A stretch of DNA of 64,000 bases from Gemmatimonadaceae bacterium (GTDB lineage: Bacteria > Gemmatimonadota > Gemmatimonadetes > Gemmatimonadales > Gemmatimonadaceae), in contig JAICWO010000004.1 of NCBI GenBank assembly GCA_025934775.1, positions 262,137 through 326,136 on the forward strand, in the 5' to 3' direction. Shown piece by piece: positions 35,301-47,300 of the stretch (position 1 is its first letter; each line of letters opens with the position of its first letter). The translations under genes and the position numbers were made by a program. Below the pieces are notes generated by a model, which was not told the DNA's origin, ran no database searches, and saw only the letters and a program-made list of their open reading frames with translations.

Positions 35301-38300
35301 CTCACCGTGAACGTCACCGTCGCCTTGCCGCTGGCGTCGGTATTCGAGGTCGAGGCCGAGAAGGATCCGCCGTTGGTGCTCGACCAAGTGACGACGCGGC
35401 CGGAAGTCGACACGGAGTTGCCGCTCGCGTCGGCGAGTTGCGCGGTGATGGTCACCGTGCTGCCATCGGTCACGCTGCTCGCGCTCGAGGTGACGAGGTA
35501 CTTCGCCGCGGCGCCGGCAGTGATCGTCTCCGCCGCCGCGCTGCCGGACACATTCGTCCCGCCGATCTTCGCGGTGATGCTCGCGCTGCCGGTCGTTGAC
35601 GGCGCGGTGTAGGTCGCGGTGCACACGCCGCTCGTGCAGCTCACCGTCCCGATCGACCCAACGTCAGTCGCGAGTGCGAAGGCGCTCGACGTGGCGTTCG
35701 TTACCACGTTGCTGTTGGCGTCCCTCACCGTGACGGTGACCGTCGCCGTGCCGTTGATCGCGATCGAGCTGGGCGCAACGGCGAGCGTCGACGTCGTGGC
35801 AGTCGGTGCGCCGAAGGTCGTGGTGATGTTCCCGCTGGTGCCGGACAGCACGCCGTCGGTGCCGGTGACGGTGTGGACCGTCGCGGCCGTCGTGCTCGTC
35901 GTGAACGTCACTGTCGCCTGGCCCGCGGCATCAGTCGTCGACGTCGCCGCGGAGAAGCTGCCGCCGTTCGTGCTCGACCAGGTCACCGTCTTGCCAGCCG
36001 TCGTGACGGGATTGCCGCTCGCATCGGCCAACTGCGCCGTGATCGTGACGGTGTTACCGGCGATCACCGAGCTCGCGCTCGACGTCACCACGTATTTCGT
36101 CGCGGTCGGCGCCGGCGCCGAGATGGTGATGGCCTTCGGGCTGCCCGAGATGTTCGTCGCGCCGATCTTCGCGGTCAGTGAGGCCGTGCCCGCGCTAGCG
36201 GGCGCCGTATACGTCGCGGTGCACACGCCATTCGTGCAGCTCACGGTGCCAACGCTGCCCGCGTCGACCGCGACCGTGACGTCGCTCGACGTTGCCGAGG
36301 TGATCACGTTACCGCTCGCATCCTTCACCGTGATCGTCACGCTCGTCGTGCCGTTCGTCAGCAGCGACGTGGACCCGACCGCCAACGTGCTCGTCGTCGC
36401 GCTCGCGCTGCCGGCCGTCACCGTGACACTCGCGCTCGTGCCGGCGCTCAGCGCGCCGGTGCTCGCCTGATCCGTCGCGGTCACCGTCTGCGCGCCCGCC
36501 GTCTTCAGCGTCACGGAGAACGTCTGCGTGCCACTCACCAGCGCGGCGTTGGCCGGCAGCGTCGCGGCGCCGTCCGTTGTCGTGAGCGCCACCGTCGGCG
36601 TGCTCGTCGACACCACGTTCCAGTGCGCGTCCACCGCTTTCACCGTTACCGTCACGCTGCTCCCCGCGGTCTGCGAGCTCGGCGTGCCGGTCTTGCCGTT
36701 CAGAGTTCCGGGAACGGCGGTCTCACCAGGCAGCAGCACTTGCAGCTTCGTCGCTGCGCCTACGACTGCCGTGATGTTACCGCTCGTCCCGGTTAGGCTC
36801 GACGCGTCGGTCGCGGTCACTGTATGGACCGTTCCCGCCACGCTGCTCACCGTGAATGTCACAGTGGCTTGGCCGTTGTTATCGGTATTCGTGGTCGGCG
36901 CGGAGAAGCTGCCGCCGTTCGTGCTCGACCACGTGATGGTGCGACCCGCGGTTTTCACCGAATTGCTCGATGCATCCGCCAGTTGCGCCGTGATCGTCAC
37001 GGTGCCGCCATCGGTGACCGAGCTCGCGCTCGAGGTCACGAGGTACTTGGTGGCAGCGCCCGCGGTGATCGTCTCGCTCGCCGCGCTGCCGGAGATGTTC
37101 GTGCCGCCGATCTTCGCCGTGATGCTGGCGTTGCCCGTGCTCGCGGGCGCGGTGTAGGTCGCGGTGCACACCCCGCTCGTGCAACTGACGGTGCCGATCG
37201 ACCCAACGTCAGTCGCGAGTGCAAAGGCGCTCGACGTGGCGTTCGTGACGACATTCCCGTTCGCGTCCTTCACTGTCACGGTGATCGTCGCCGTACCGCT
37301 CACCGCGATCGAGCTCGGCGCGACCGCGAGCGTCGACGTCGCGGCACTCGCCGCGCCGAACGTCGTCGTGATGTTCCCGCTGGTGCCGGAGAGCACGCCA
37401 TCGGTTCCGGTGACGGTGTGCACCGTGCCCGAGGTGGTGCTCGTGGTGAACGTCACCGTGGCTTGGCCTGCCGCATCCGTCACGGAGCTCGCGGCGGTGA
37501 AGCTGCCGCCGTTGGTGCTCGACCACGTCACGGTCTTTCCGGCCGTCGTGACCGCATTGCCACTCGCGTCGGCGAGCTGCGCGGTGATTGTCACCGTATT
37601 GCCCGCGATCACCGAGCTCGCGCTCGACGTCACGACGTATTTCGTCGCCGTCGGTGCGGGCGTGCTGATCGTGATCGCCTTGGGGCTGCCCGAGATGTTG
37701 GCGCCCCCGATCTTCGCGGTGAGCGACGCGCTCCCCGCACTCGCCGGCGCGGTGTAGGTCGCGGTGCAGACGCCGCTCGTGCAGCTCACCGTGCCGAGCG
37801 TACCGAGATCGACCGCCGTCGCAATGTCGCTCGAGGTCGCGGTCGTGATCACGTTGCCGTTCGCATCCTTCACCGTGATCGTCACCGTCGTCGTGCCGTT
37901 CGTCAGCAGCGACGTCGAACCCACCGCCAACGTACTCGTCGTCGCACTCGGCGCGCCGAACGTCGTGGTGATGTTCCCACTGGTGCCGGTCAGACTTGAA
38001 CCATCCGTGCCCGTCACGGTGTGCACGGTACCGGCGACCGTGCTCGTTGTGAACGTGACGGTTGCCTTGCCGCTCGCATCAGTGTTCGAGGTCGCGGCGG
38101 AGAATGAACCGCCGTTCGTGCTCGACCACGTCACCACGCGACCAGAGGTCGCAACGGGGTTGCTGCCCGCGTCGACCAGTTGCGCCGTGATCGTGACCGT
38201 GCCGCCATCCGTGACCGAGCTCGCACTCGAAGTGACGAGGTACTTCGATGCGGCGCCGGCGGTGATCGTGACCGCCACCGGGCTGCCGCTCACGCTCGCT

Positions 38301-41300
38301 ACGCCAATCTTCGCGGAAATATTCGCCGTCGTCGGTGTGGCCGGCGCTGTGAAGGTCGCGGTGCAGACACCGATCGTGCAGCTCACGGTGCCGAGCGACC
38401 CCGCATCGGTCGCGAGGCTGATTGCGCTCGGCGCGGCGTTCGTCACGACGTTGCCATTCGCGTCCTTCACGGTGACCGTCGCCGTCGTCGTGCCATTCAC
38501 CGCGACCGACGTCGAGCCGACGCTGAGCGTCGTCGTGGTCGCACTCGGCGCACCGAACGTCGTGGTGATGTTCGCGCTCGTGCCGGAGAGCACACCATCC
38601 GACGCCGTCACGGTGTGCACGGTGCCGGCGGTATTGCTCGTCGTGAACGTGACGGTCGCCTGACCCGCGGCATCGGTCGTGGACGATGCGGCCGAGAAGC
38701 TGCCGCCATTGGTGCTCGACCAGGTCACCGCCTTACCTGACGTACTGATCGCGTTGCCGCTCGCATCGGCGAGCTGCGCGGTGATCGTGACGTTCGCACC
38801 GGCGATCGGCGTGCTCGCGCTCGAGGTCACGACGTACTTCGCCGCGGTCGGAGCCGGCGTCGAAATGGTGATCGCCTTGGGGCTGCCCGAGATGTTGGTG
38901 CCGCCGATCTTCGCCGTGAGCGACGCGCTGCCCGCACTCGCCGGCGCGGTGTACGTCGCGGTGCAGACACCGCTCGTGCAGCTCACCGTGCCGAGCGAGC
39001 CAACGTCCACCGCCGTCGCGACGTCGCTCGAAGCGGCCGAGGTGATGACGTTCCCGTTGGCGTCCTTGATGGTGATGGTCGCCGTCGTGGTGCCGTTCGT
39101 CAGCAGCGACGTCGAGCCCACCGCAAGCGTGCTCGTGGTCGCGCTGGGTGCGCCGAGCGTGGTGGTGATGTTGCCACTCGTGCCGGTGAGGCTTGCACCG
39201 TCGGTCGCGGTCACCGTGTGCACGGTCGCAGCGACCGTGCTCGTCGTGAACGTCACCGTTGCTTGGCCGTTCACGTCCGTCGTGCTCGTGGCGCTCGAGA
39301 ACGAGCCGCCATTCGTGCTGGACCAAGTGATCGTGCGACCCGCGGTTTTCACCGCGTTATTCGACGCGTCCGCGAGCTGCGCTGTGATCGTGACCGTGCC
39401 GCCATCCGTCACTGAGCTCGCGCTCGAAGTGACGAGGTACTTCGATGCGGCGCCGGCAGTGATCGTTTCCGTCGCCGCGCTGCCGGAGATGTTCGTGCCG
39501 CCGATCTTGGCCGCGATGCTCGCGCTGCCGGTGCTCGATGGCGCCGTGTAGGTCGCGGTGCAGACGCCGTTCGTGCAGCTCGCGGTGCCCAGTGAGCCGA
39601 CGTCGGCGGTAAGCGCGAAGGCGCTTGGCGCCGCGTTGGTCACGACATTGCCGTTCGCGTCCTTGATCGTGACCGTCACGCTTGCCGTGCCGTTCACCGC
39701 GACCGAGCTGGGCGAGACCGAGAGTGTCGACGTCCCCGCGTTCGCCGCGCCGAACGTCGTCGTGATGTTCGATGTCGTTCCGGTGAGACTGCCAGCGTCG
39801 GTGCCGGTGACCGTGTGCACCGTGGCGGCGACAGCGCTCGTGGTGAACGTGACCGTCGCCTGACCCGCGGCATCGGTGGTGGATGTCGCCGCGGAGAAGC
39901 TGCCGGCGTTGGTGCTCGACCAGGTCACGGTCTTGCCGGCGGTACTGATCGCGGCGCCGCTCGCATCGGCGAGTTGCGCGGTGATCGTGACCGTGTTGCC
40001 GGCGATCACCGAGCTCGCGCTCGATGTGACGACGTACTTGGCCGGCGTCGGCGCCGGCGTGCTGATCGTGAGTGTCTTCGGACTGCCGGAGATGTTCGTT
40101 CCGCCGATCTTCGCGGTGAGCGAGGCGCCGCCGGCGCTCGCTGGCGCCGTGTAGGTCGCCGTGCAGATGCCGCTCGTGCAGCTCACGGTGCCGAGTGTGC
40201 CGAGATCGACCGCCGTCGCAACGTCGCTCGACGTCGCGGTCGTGATCACGTTGCCATTCGCGTCCTTCACCGTGATCGTCATACTCGTCGTGCCGTTCGT
40301 CAGCAGCGACATCGAGCCCACTGCCAACGTGCTCGTCGCGGCACTCGGCGCGCCGAGCGTCGTGGTGATGTTGCCACTAGTGCCGGTGAGGCTGGATGCG
40401 TCTGTGCCGGTGACCGTGTGCACTGTGCCCGCGGTGGTGCTCACCGTGAAGGTCACCGTCGCCTTGCCGGAGACATCAGTGGTCGACGTGGCGGTGGAGA
40501 ACGAGCCACCGTTGGTGCTCGACCACGTCACCACGCGGCCGGATGTCGCGACCGCGTTGCCGCTCGCGTCGGCCAACTGCGCCGTGATCGTGACCGTGCC
40601 GCCATCGGTCACGCTGCTCGCGCTCGAGGTCACGAGGTACTTCGCCGCGGCGCCGGCAGTGATCGTCTCCGCCGCCGCGCTGCCGGACACATTCGTCCCG
40701 CCGATCTTCGCGGTGATGCTCGCGGTGCCCGTGCTCGCCGGCGCGGTGTAGGTCGCGGTGCACACGCCGCTCGTGCAGTTCACTGTGCCGATCGACCCAA
40801 CGTCAGTCGCGAGGGCGAAGGCGCTCGACGTGGCATTCGTCACCACGTTGCTGTTGGCGTCCTTCACCGTGACCGTAATCGTCGAGGTGCCGTCGATCGC
40901 GATGGAGGTCGGCGCAATCGCGAGCGTCGACGTCGCGGCACTCGCCGCGCCGAACGTCGTCGTGATGTTCCCGCTGGTGCCCGAGAGCACGCCATCGGTC
41001 CCGGTGACGGTGTGCACCGTGCCCGCCGTCGTGCTGCTCGTAAACGTGACCGTCGCCTGCCCCGCGGCATCCGTCACCGAGCTCGCGGCGGAGAAGCTCC
41101 CGCCATTCGTGCTCGACCACGTCACCGTCTTGCCGCTCGTCGCGATCACGTTGCCGCTCGCATCGGCCAACTGCGCGGTGATCGTGACGGTATTACCGGC
41201 GATCACCGAGCTCGCGCTCGACGTCACCACGTATTTCGTCGCGGTGGGCGCCGGCGCCGAGATGGTGAGGGTCTTGGGGCTGCCCGAGATGTTCGTCGCG

Positions 41301-44300
41301 CCGATCTTCGCCGTCAGCGACGCGGTGGCCGCCGTGCCTGGGGCCGTGTACGTCGCGGTGCACACGCCATTCGTGCAGCTCACCGTGCCGAGCGTGCCGA
41401 GATCGACGGCAGCAGTCACATCACTGGACGTCGCGGTCGTGATCACGTTGCCGTTCGCATCCTTCACCGTGATCGTCACCGTCGTCGTGCCGTTCGTCAG
41501 CAGCGACGTCGAACCCACCGCCAACGTGCTCGTCGCCGCACTCGGCGCACCGGTGCTCACGTTGATGTTCGGGCTCGTGCTCGCGGTCTTCGTGCCGTCC
41601 GTCGCGTCGCTCGCGGTCACCGTCTTCGAGCCGACCGTGTTGAGCGTGACGTTGAATGTCTTCGTTCCCGCGACGAGCGCGCCGTTCGCCGGCAGCGTCG
41701 CCGCGCCATCACTCGACGTGATCGCGACGTTGTCAGTTGACGACACCACGTTCCAGTTCGCATCGACCGCATTCACCGTGACGGTGAACCCCGTGCCGGA
41801 CGTCTGCGCGCTCGGCGCGCCGGTCTTGCCTGTCGCGCTGCCGGCGGACGCAGCTTCACCCGGAACGAGGATCTGCACCTTCGCGAACGGCCCCGCGATG
41901 GTCGTGATGCTGCCGCTGGTTCCCGTGATGCTCGAGCCATCCGTCGCGGTGACCGTGTGCGCGGTCCCAGCGACCGTGCTCGCGGTGAACGTCACCGTCG
42001 CTCGACCGTTCGCGTCCGTCGTGCTCGTAGCGCTCGCGAACGATCCGCCGTTCGTGCTCGACCAGGTGATCGTGCGGCCGGCGGTTTTCACGGAGTTGTT
42101 CGAACCATCCGCGAGCTGCGCCGTGATCGTCACGGAGCCGCCATCCGTCACGCTGCTCGCGCTCGACGTGACGACGTACTTCGACGCCGCGCCGGCGGCG
42201 ATCGTCTCGCTCGCCGCGCTGCCGGACACGTTGGTGCCGCCGATCTTCGCGGTGATGCTCGCGTTGCCCGCGGTCGACGGCGCCGTGTAGGTCGCGGTAC
42301 ACACACCGCTCGTGCAACTCACCGTCCCGAGCGAGCCGACGTCAGTCGCGACCGCGATCGCGCTCGACGTGGCGTTCGTCACCACGTTGCCGTTCGCATC
42401 CTTCACCGTGACCGTGATCGTGGCCGTGCCGCTCACCGCGATCGAGCTCGGCGCAACGGCGAGCGTCGACGTCGTGGCAGCCGGGGCGCCGAAGGTCGTC
42501 GTGATACTCGTACTCGTACCGTTGAGCGAGCCGTCCGTAGCGCTGACGGTGTGCACGGTGCCCGCGGTGGTGCTCGTCGTGAACGTGACGGTCGCCTGCC
42601 CCGCGGCATCGGTGGTTGATGACGCGGCCGAGAAGCTGCCACCATTGGTGCTCGACCACGTCACCGTCTTCCCGGCCGTGGCAACCGGATTCCCGCTCAC
42701 GTCGGCGAGTTGCGCCGTGATCGTCGCGGTGTTGCCCGCAACCACCGAGCTCGCGCTCGACGTCACGACATACTTCGCCGCCGTCGGCGCGGGCGTGCTG
42801 ATCGTGATCGCCTTCGGGCTGCCCGAGATGTTCGTCCCGCCAATCTTCGCCGTGAGCGAGGCGCCGCCGGCGCTCGCTGGCGCCGTGTAGGTCGCCGTGC
42901 AGATGCCGCTCGTGCAGCTCAGAGTCCCGATCGAGCCAACACCAACCGCGGTGGTCACGTCGCTCGGCGTCGCGGTCGTGATCACGTTGCCGTTGGCGTC
43001 CTTCACCGTGATCGTCACGGTCGTGGTGCCGTTCGTCAGCAGTGACGTCGAACCGACACTCAACGTGCTCGTCGCCGCACTCGGCGCGCCGAACGTCGTG
43101 GTGATGTTCCCGCTCGTGCCGGTGACGCTCGAGCCATCCGTCGCGGTGACCGTGTGCACGGTGCCTGCGACGGGGCTCGCGGTGAAGACGACGCTCGCTT
43201 GACCGTTCACGTCCGTCGTGCTCGTCGCACTCGCGAACGAACCGCCGTTCGTGCTGGACCACGTGATCGTGCGCCCCGCGGTTTTCACGGAGTTGTTCGA
43301 CCCATCCTCGAGCTGCGCCGCGATGGTGACCGTACTGCCGTCCGTCACGCTGTTCGCGCTCGAAGTCACGAGGTACTTCGCGGCCGCTCCGGCGGTGATC
43401 GTCTCGCTCGCCGGGCTGCCCGAGATGTTCGTCCCGCCAATCTTCGCCGAGATGTTCACCGTCGTCGGCGCACCCGGCGCGGTGAAGGTCGCGGTGCACA
43501 CGCCATTGGTGCAGCTCACGGTGCCGAGCGAACCCGCGTCCACCGCGAGCGTGACGACGCTCGGCGTCGCGTTGGTGACCACGTTGCCGTTCGCGTCCTT
43601 CACCGTCACGGTGATCGTCGCCGTGCCGTTGACGGCGACTGAGCTCGGCGAGATCGCGAGCGTCGAAGTCGCGGCGCTCACCGCGCCGAACGTCGTCGTG
43701 ATGTTCGACGTGGTGCCGCTGAGCGAGCCGTCCGTCGCGCTGACGGTGTGCACCGTCGCGGCGACAGTGCTCGTCGTGAACGTCACCGTCGCCTGCCCGG
43801 CGGCGTCGGTCGTCGACGTGGGCGCGGAGAAGCTGCCGCCGTTCGTGCTCGACCACGTTACCGTCTTACCGCTCGTCGCGATCGCCGAGCCGCTTGCATC
43901 GGCGAGTTGCGCGGTGATCGTCGCGGTGTTGCCCGCGACGACCGAGCTCGCGCTCGACGTCACGACATACTTCGCCGCTGTCGGCGCGGGCACGCTGATC
44001 GCGATCGTCTTCGGGCTGCCCGAGATGCTGGAGCCGCCGATCTTCGCCGTGAGCGACGCGGTGCCCGCGCCAGCCGGCGCGGTGTACGTCGCCGTGCAGA
44101 CTCCGTTCGTGCAGCCCACGGTGCCGAGCGTGCCGAGATCGACCGTCGTGACGACATCAGCCGGCGTCGCTGACGTGATGATGTTCCCGTTCGCGTCCTT
44201 CACGGTGATCGTCACCGTCGTCGTACCGTTCGTCAGCAGCGACGTCGAACCAACGACCAGGGTGCTCGTCGCCGCGTTCGGCGCGCCGAGCGTCGTGGTG

Positions 44301-47300
44301 ATGTTGCCGCTGGTGCCGGTGAGACTCGAGGCGTCCGTCGCCGTCACGGTGTGCACGGTGCCCGCGACGGTGCTCGTCGTGAACACCACCGTCGCTTTCC
44401 CGCTCGCATCGGTATTCGACGTCGCCGTGGCGAAGCTGCCGCCGTTGGTGCTCGACCAGGTCACCACGCGGCCCGAGGTCGCCACCGGATTGTTCCCCGC
44501 GTCGATCAACTGCGACGTGATCGTGACCGTGCCGCCATCCGTGACTGAGCTCGCACTCGACGTGACGAGATACCTCGCCGCCGCGCCAGCGCTCACGATG
44601 ACTGCCACCGGACTGCCGCTCACGCTCGCGCTGCCAAGCTTCGCGGAGATGTTCGCGGTCGCCGGTGCGCCCGGCGCGGTGAAGGTCGCGGTGCACACGC
44701 CATTCGTGCAGCTCACGGTGCCGAGCGTACCGGCGTCCGTGGCGAGCGTGATCGCGCTCGGTGCCGCGTTCGTCACCACGTTCCCGTTCGCGTCCTTCAC
44801 CGTGATCGTCACGGTCGTCGTGCCGTTCACCCCGACCGACGTCGAGCCGACTGACACCGTCGTGGTCGTCGCACTCGCCGCGCCGAACGTGGTGACGATG
44901 CCGGCGCTCGTTCCCGTGAGGGCGGATGCGTCGATCGCCTTGACGGTGTGCGTGACGCTCGCCGTCGTGCTCGTGGCGAACGTGACGGTCGCGTGACCAT
45001 TCGCATCCGTGGTGCTCGTGGCGCTCGCGAACGAGCCGCCATTGGTGCTCGACCAGGTGATCGTGCGGCCGGCCGTCTTCACCGGATTACTCGAGGCGTC
45101 GGCGAGCTGCGCGGTGATCGTCACGGTGCTGCCCGCGACAACCGGCGACGCACTCGACGTCACGAGATACTGCGTCGGCACAGGCGCGGGCGCCGCGGTG
45201 GTGATCGCGGTCGGACTGCCCGGCAGATTCGTCCCGCCAATTTTCGCCGTGAGCGACGCGGTGCCAGCCGTCGCGGACGCGGTGTACGTCGCCGTGCACA
45301 CGGCATTCGTGCACGTGAACGTGCCGAGCGTTCCGAGATCCGCCGACACGCTCACGTCGGCCGGCGTCGCGGCGGTAATGATGTTGCCGTTGGCGTCCTT
45401 CACCGTGATCGTCACGGTGGTGGTGCCATTCGTGAGCAGCGACGTGGAGCCCACGCTCAACGTGCTCGTCGCCGCGCTCGGCGCGCCAACGACAGTCGTG
45501 ATGTTCGCCGTCGTGCCGCTGAGATTCGACGCGTCTGTTGCCGTAACGGCGTGCACGGTGCCGGCGACCGTGCTCGTGGTGAACGCCACCGTCGCCTTGC
45601 CGCCCGCGTCAGTCGTCGACGTCGCAGCCGCGAAGCTCCCGCCGTTGGTGCTCGACCACGTGATCACGCGACCCGCGACAGCGATCGGGCCGCCGCCCGC
45701 GTCGGTCAACTGCGCGGTGATCGTCACCGCGCTGCCCGCGATCGGGCTGCTTGCGCTCGACGTGACGACGTACTTCGCCGCGACGGGCGCCGGCTGAGAA
45801 ACGGTGATCGTCGGCGGCGCCGTGGCGATGGACGTGCCGCCGACCTGCACACTCACGCTCGCCGTGCCGGCGCTCGCCGGCGCGGTGAACGTCGCGGTGC
45901 ACACGCCGCTCGTGCACGTGAACGTGCCGATCGTGCCGATGCCGGTCGTCACATTGAAGTCGGACGGCGTCGCGCCAGTCACGACATTGCCGAAGGCGTC
46001 GCGCACCGTGACCGCGATCGTCGTTGTGCCATTCGTGAGCACGGCACCCGAGCCGACGGTCACCGTCGTCGTCGCGGGGCTCGGCGCTCCCACGGTCGTG
46101 GAAATGCCCGCACTCGTGCCGGTGACGCTCGACGCATCAGTCGCCGTCACCGTGTGCGTGGTGCCGGCAATCTTGCTGACCGTGAAGGTCACGGTCGCTT
46201 GGCCGTTCGCATCGGTCGTCGACGTCGCGCTCGAGAAGCTTCCGCCGTTCGTGCTCGACCACGTGATGGTGCGCCCGACCAACTTCAGCGGATTGCCGCT
46301 CGCGTCCATCACCTGCGCCGTGATCGCGATCGATCCGCCGACGACGGAGCTCGTCGCGGCCGGCGTCACCACGTACATCGCGGGCGGACCGGCGAGCAGC
46401 GTCACGTTCGCATGCGCGGGCGTGAGCGTTCCAGAGGCGAACGTCAGCGCCTTCACGCCGATCGACCCGTCGATCGCCAGGCCAGAGAAGGTCGCGTGTC
46501 CGAGCCCGTCGGTCGTCGCCGAGTCGTGCGAGAGCGTGCCGCCGCCGCTGATCGCGGTGGTGACGACCACACCCGGAACCGCGACGTCGTTGCCGAGCGA
46601 ATCGCGAAGCGCGACGACCGGCTGGCGCGCGAATGCCGCGCGCGTGACCGCGGTGTCGCTCGGCGGGACGATGAGCGCGAGCTGCGTCGCGGAGGACGGG
46701 CCGACCTTCGCGGTGAAGACCACCGGGCTGCCGTGGAGTGAGTCGACGGAAGCGGTCGCGGTCTGCGTGCCCGTGATCGTGCCGAACGTCCACGTCGCCT
46801 GCGCGAGGCCACTCGCGTCAGTGGTCGCAACCTTTGGCGAGAGTGCACCGCCGGCGGAGGACGTGCCGAAATTGACGGCGACACCGGCGACGGGATTCTT
46901 CTCCGCGTCGACCACGCGCACCGAGAGCGGCTTGGGCGCGGTCGCGCCAACGACGCCGGTCTGCGCGTCGCCGCCGACAAGAACGATGTCCGTCGCATTT
47001 GGTACGACGTGCAGCGTCGCCGACGCACTCACCGAATCCGACGAAGCGGTGATCGTCGCCACACCGCGCGACTTCGCCGTCGCAACACCGTTGGCATCGA
47101 GCGTCGCGATGCTTGCGTCAGACGACGACCATTTCACCACGACGCCGCTGAGCGCGGCGCCGGTCGCGTCGCGCGCGGTGACCGCGTACGCCTGCGTCGT
47201 GCCGACCGTGTGCAGCGTCGCGTCGGCGGGAGTGATCTCGAGTTTGGCGAGGAACGGATTCGGCGAGCTGACCGTGACCGTCGCGGTCGCGGCGAGCGTC

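Larger units (their letters stand above)
33375..46378 (-). repeat. 13-kb tandem array with 600-bp and 1.2-kb periods
   Basis: The Cys-pair segment of module B recurs near 45890, 45288, 44685, 44087, 43485, 42888, 42288, 41347, 40749, 40149, 39549, 38949, 38353, 37755, 37155, 36207, 35610, 35011, 34412 and 33470: steps of about 600 bp, or about 940 bp where module C is inserted. The LLTNG variant of B recurs every second copy, so the true unit is about 1.2 kb (A-B-A'-B'). Such arrays change length by recombination. Confidence 0.9.

Noticed and set aside
33357..45797. Long plus-strand frames (190 to more than 590 codons) starting with MHTPLVQLTVP-like words across the giant gene
   Set aside because: They are mirror frames of the repeat array: they recur with its period, have no ribosome sites, and show a repetitive Val/Ala/Leu composition caused by antisense reading of Ser/Thr/Ala/Gly codons.
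33375..46378. Repeat array considered as a CRISPR or non-coding satellite
   Set aside because: The period is about 600 bp and 1200 bp, the frame stays open throughout, and there are no spacers or Cas genes.
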